DNA from: Modestobacter sp. L9-4
GTDB taxonomy: Bacteria; Actinomycetota; Actinomycetes; Mycobacteriales; Geodermatophilaceae
Direction: 5' to 3'
NCBI RefSeq assembly: GCF_019112525.1
Contig: NZ_CP077800.1
Location: 2,108,001-2,172,000 of the forward strand
Length of the DNA: 64,000 nucleotides
The number at the start of each line of letters is the position of its first letter. Position 1 is the stretch's first letter. The notes below the pieces were generated by a model, which saw only the letters and a list, made by a program, of their open reading frames with translations, ran no database searches and was not told the DNA's origin. Positions 62,101-64,000 of the stretch are shown here, one piece after another. The position numbers were made by a program, and so were the translations under genes.

Positions 62101-62467
62101 GTACCTCGACGGCACCACCCGCGACCGGGACGCCGCCGTGCAGGACTTCCGCACCGGCACCGCGCCGGTCTTCCTGATCAGCCTCAAGGCCGGCGGCTTC
62201 GGGCTCACGCTCACCGAGGCCGACTACGTGTTCGTGCTCGACCCGTGGTGGAACCCGGCGGCCGAGGCGCAGGCCGTCGACCGGGCGCACCGGATCGGCC
62301 AGGACAAGACGGTGATCGTCTACCGGCTGGTGGCGGTGGGCACCATCGAGGAGAAGGTCATGGAGCTCAAGGCCCGCAAGCAGGCGCTGTTCTCCCAGGT
62401 CGTGGACGACGGCGCGCTGGCCTCCGGTGCGCTGACCGCCGACGACGTGCGCGGCCTCTTCAGCTGA
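59186..62467 (+). CDS. SWIM zinc-finger SNF2-family helicase
   Basis: This 1093-residue protein has an N-terminal SWIM zinc finger (C76-x-C78, C84-x-H86 in CTCPVGDDCKHAVAV), a long middle region typical of bacterial SNF2 proteins, and two RecA-like helicase lobes. The helicase has Walker A DDMGLGKTLQT, VLDEAQFVKN (DEAQ box), ALTGTPLENSVMDLWALTSI, LVFSQFTRFLRSV and DRAHRIGQDKTVIVYRL. It should be an ATP-driven DNA translocase acting on protein-DNA complexes, perhaps in repair or transcription; the exact role of this bacterial group is not established. The start is a GTG at 59186. It overlaps the convergent small membrane gene by 8 bases. Confidence 0.93.
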   Translation: MLGDWREMVTDAALSDAVGPEVLERARRYVARAVLDVRVAEDARRVSGLVQGGAEAPYRTTVVRTDGSRVGWAGACTCPVGDDCKHAVAVLLYLRPQVQRAPGGPLSRAGRSWEAELEELVTAAAERAPRTSVPLGLQFELVEQEPGRGRASVGAPGTRQRLVRLRPVTPGQRGQWVRSGVSWKQLQYDSVQAGWDRAQLAALRALHATHQAARGQYYSYAPVDVYLHEFGPGLWRLLAEAVSDGVTLMTADRPPRPVVLAAADADVAVDLRQGEGHTELSALLRVDGRPVDPAALSFLGVPPHGVTVDGPRRDQAAEGAPGLVLARLDSPVPPAMAGLVARGGAISIPAADVDRFLRDWYPGLAQTVPVVSVDGSVDLPDVVPPRLSAEVRYPGDGTVCLTWAVQYGPDRAHPPGHPSTPGDGRDPAAEQALVEALPGPVGGLPELWTTERELAASVELAGVEALEFTTEVLPALRADPDVDVSVVGTPPDYRQNTSAPQISFTARDTRESDWFDLGVSVTVDGQSVPFETLYKALAAGRTRLVLISGTHFSLMRPEFEQLRLLIEEAKELRDVPGEGVQVSRYAASVWEQLLGLGVVEAQSERWHREVRGLIDAEHATPPPVPAGLAAELRPYQHEGYGWLSFLWDHQLGGVLADDMGLGKTLQTLALLVRAHEAGELDDAPVLVVAPTSVMSTWSREAARFAPGLRVVTVAETERRASAPLRRQVAGAHVVITSYALFRIDADAWTHLPWRALVLDEAQFVKNHQSRTYQCARQLSAPVKFALTGTPLENSVMDLWALTSIVAPGLFPDPSRFTEYYRVPIERDGDADKLAQLRRRIRPLVRRRTKEMVAADLPPKQEQVLEVVLNPEHEKLYQTHLQRERSKVLGLVEDMSKNRMTIFRSLTLLRQLSLDPALIDPAYADVRSSKADAFLDHVREVVAEGHRVLVFSQFTRFLRSVRDRLGDEGIDWVYLDGTTRDRDAAVQDFRTGTAPVFLISLKAGGFGLTLTEADYVFVLDPWWNPAAEAQAVDRAHRIGQDKTVIVYRLVAVGTIEEKVMELKARKQALFSQVVDDGALASGALTADDVRGLFS

Positions 62468-62939
62468 CCGGGGGCAGGCCCGCCCACCGGCGGAGGGCCC
62501 CGGCCTGCGCGTCGGCGACGGAGAACCGAGGGGCGGTGGACACCAGCCGGATCGGCTCCTCCTGGGCCGTGGTCAGTTCCAGGCCGTAGCCACCGGTGTG
62601 GACCGCTTGCACGCCGAGGAGCTCCGCCCGGCCGATCGAACGGCTGCGGACCCCACGCCGGACCAGCAGGGCGTCGGCGGTGACGGCAGCGAGGTGTGGC
62701 CTCGGGTCGAACCACCACTGTCCTGCCCAGCAGAGCGCCAGCGACCCGTACAGGAACCCCTGGACGTGATCGTCGGCGAGCAGGCTCCCGACTGCGAGCG
62801 CCAGCCACAGCACCGCGAAGACGGCCTTCCAGACCGGACGGCGATGCCGGCCGAGACCGGCCAGCAGCTCCTCGTCGCCGGCAGCCGCCTGGTCCCTCGT
62901 CGCGTCGGCGGCCCGGACGGGGTACGGCTCGCCCGTCAG
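62460..62939 (-). CDS. Small two-helix membrane protein, probable CTG start
   Basis: From the upstream frame I read about 159 codons with normal GC-rich third positions. An acidic N-terminus ([27 protein letters not shown]) is followed by two membrane helices ([39 protein letters not shown]) and a PH-like cytoplasmic domain ([23 protein letters not shown]). The only GTG (62813) would cut into the first helix. A CTG at 62939 overlaps the stop of the upstream gene (CTGA), with GGTGGGG before it, so I propose a CTG start with coupled translation. Function unknown. Confidence 0.65.
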   Translation of the reverse strand: MTGEPYPVRAADATRDQAAAGDEELLAGLGRHRRPVWKAVFAVLWLALAVGSLLADDHVQGFLYGSLALCWAGQWWFDPRPHLAAVTADALLVRRGVRSRSIGRAELLGVQAVHTGGYGLELTTAQEEPIRLVSTAPRFSVADAQAGALRRWAGLPPVS

Positions 62940-63433
62940 CTGGACCCCACCCCGACGGCGACGCCGAACACGAGGAAGACGACCAGGAAGCCGACCCCGA
63001 CCCAGCCGAGCACGATGCCCGCGGTCGCCATGCCGCCGCCGCTCTCACCGCGCTCCCGGATCTGCCGCTTGGCCACGTAGCCGAAGACGAGGGCCAGGAT
63101 GCTGCCGATCCAGTAGATCCAGAGGATGCCGAGCACCATCGAGGCGATGGCCATCCCGTTGGTGCGCGGCGGCGGGTAGCCGTACCCGTACGGCGGCGGG
63201 GCGTAGGGCGGGTGGTCGTAGGGCGGCTGCCCGTACGGCGGCTGGCCGTAGGGCTGGGGTGGCTGGCCGTACGGCTGCTGCCCGTAGGGCTGAGGCGGCT
63301 GGCCGTAGGGCTGGGGCTGCTGGCCGTACTGCGGCGCCTGCCCGTACGGCTGCGGGCCCTGGCCGTACCCGGGCTGGTCGAAGGGCTCCGTGGGGTGCCG
63401 CTTCGAGAAGTCGTGGTCGTCCTGCTCGCTCAT
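62936..63433 (-). CDS. DUF4190-type membrane protein with PYGQ repeats
   Basis: This is a 165-residue protein from ATG 63433. The first 95 residues are [16 protein letters not shown] repeats after an acidic start ([22 protein letters not shown]). The C-terminal part has two membrane helices in the DUF4190 pattern ([37 protein letters not shown] and [26 protein letters not shown]). The function of this widespread actinobacterial family is unknown. It is coupled to the next small membrane gene by overlap. Confidence 0.88.
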   Translation of the reverse strand: MSEQDDHDFSKRHPTEPFDQPGYGQGPQPYGQAPQYGQQPQPYGQPPQPYGQQPYGQPPQPYGQPPYGQPPYDHPPYAPPPYGYGYPPPRTNGMAIASMVLGILWIYWIGSILALVFGYVAKRQIRERGESGGGMATAGIVLGWVGVGFLVVFLVFGVAVGVGSS

Positions 63434-63579
63434 CTGCTCGTCCCCCGCGTCCGGGTGCCGCCCGGCGGGCCGGATCACCGTGGGTCCGGACTGTAGGAGG
63501 CAGACGGGCCACCCACCACCCGCGACGCACCAGCGGGTGACCGACGCGCCCGCCCGGTCGGCGGGTGCAGCCGATCGGG

Positions 63580-64000
63580 TCAGCGGTCGACGCGGGCGGC
63601 GGTCCGGCGGACGGCGAGGCCCTGCAGCAGCAGGCTGGCGGCCAGTGCGGCCCCGACGCCCTCGCCGGCCCGCAGCCGCAGGTCCAGCAGGGGCTCGCAG
63701 CCCAGTGCCTGCAGCACCAGCTCGTGCCCGCGCTCCCGGCTGCGCTGCCCGGCGACCAGGCACGCCTGGACGGCGGTTTCGAGCTGGACGGCGGCCAGCG
63801 CGGCCAGCGACGCGGCGAACCCGTCGACGACGACCACCGCCCGCGCCTCCGCCGCCCCGAGGGCGACCCCGGCCAGCACCGCCAGCTCCGGGCCGCCGAG
63901 CTCGGCCAGCGCGGTGAGCGGGTCCTCGATGCGGCCGGCCCGGGCGAGGGCGGCGGTGACGACGGCCGCCTTGCGGGCCAGCATCGCCGAGTCCGCGCCC
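63580..64000 (-). CDS. cobT: CobT, nicotinate-nucleotide:dimethylbenzimidazole phosphoribosyltransferase (partial)
   Basis: Only the C-terminal 139 codons are in the window; the gene continues past the right edge. The segment [92 protein letters not shown] matches the end of CobT, including the Glu/Gly-rich GEGxGAALA region and the conserved ExGH. The enzyme makes alpha-ribazole phosphate for the lower ligand of cobalamin. Other cobalamin genes would be expected to the right. Confidence 0.9.
   Translation of the reverse strand, partial: GADSAMLARKAAVVTAALARAGRIEDPLTALAELGGPELAVLAGVALGAAEARAVVVVDGFAASLAALAAVQLETAVQACLVAGQRSRERGHELVLQALGCEPLLDLRLRAGEGVGAALAASLLLQGLAVRRTAARVDR

Noticed and set aside
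59084-62290. 1068-codon minus-strand frame opposite the SNF2 gene
   Set aside because: The plus strand carries complete helicase and SWIM motifs; the antisense product has none.
63225-63365. Regular repeats suggesting a CRISPR array
   Set aside because: They are in-frame codon repeats for PYGQ-type residues without spacers.

Overview
The window is about 64 kb of very GC-rich DNA with strong G/C third-position bias, frequent GTG starts and 4-bp stop/start overlaps. This points to an actinomycete chromosome. A chemotaxis system together with PAS/GAF/PP2C (SpoIIE-type) phosphatases, an OtsA/OtsB pair and an actinobacterial-style pgm suggests a motile soil or rock genus such as the Geodermatophilaceae. 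That placement is inference; there is no rRNA or other marker here. I see no tRNA, rRNA, CRISPR array, transposase or prophage gene.

Region 1 (1-11.1 kb): the end of a probable alpha/beta hydrolase, a PAS-GAF-PP2C phosphatase, the dicarboxylate carrier DctA, and a tightly overlapping minus-strand operon cheB-cheR-cheY-cheX-cheY-(CheC-like). The operon is preceded by a sigma-28-like promoter. Upstream lie an unknown gene and an ArsR regulator that shares a 20-bp palindromic operator with a divergent PAS-GAF-PP2C phosphatase.

Region 2 (11.2-21.8 kb): four tandem methyl-accepting chemotaxis proteins (MCPs), then cheW and cheA, all on the minus strand. Three of these MCPs and cheA carry a common upstream element: a TGTCGACA-centred palindrome followed by a C(A/T)TTC box.

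Region 3 (21.8-33.2 kb): a tripartite tricarboxylate transporter (tctCBA) with a coupled universal stress protein; trehalose synthesis (otsA-otsB); a fifth MCP; a fluC pair for fluoride export; an aldo/keto reductase; two small membrane proteins; and a Gly-rich low-complexity protein.

Region 4 (33.3-44.7 kb): a LOV-domain blue-light-type PP2C phosphatase whose 3' end is duplicated in an 80-bp tandem repeat. Next comes a minus-strand catabolic cluster: BtpA-like barrel, PfkB kinase, ribose-type ABC importer, phosphotriesterase-like hydrolase, GATase1-like protein, TenA-like protein and a flavin reductase. A divergent LacI regulator faces it, with two LacI-type operators between them. This cluster is the best candidate for an uncharacterised system.

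Region 5 (44.7-64 kb): an M20 peptidase, an MMPL transporter with a TetR regulator, a glycerol regulon (glpD, IclR regulator, glpK, glpF, second glpK) with a shared 18-bp motif at both promoter regions, a soluble MCP-like protein with its sensor at the C-terminus, repeat-rich small membrane proteins, pgm, a SWIM/SNF2 helicase, and the 3' part of cobT.

Two perfect palindromes with the core GTTCCACGTGGAAC lie in intergenic DNA at 30.26 kb and 45.82 kb. They resemble ParB-binding parS sites and may mean that the window is within the origin-proximal part of the chromosome.
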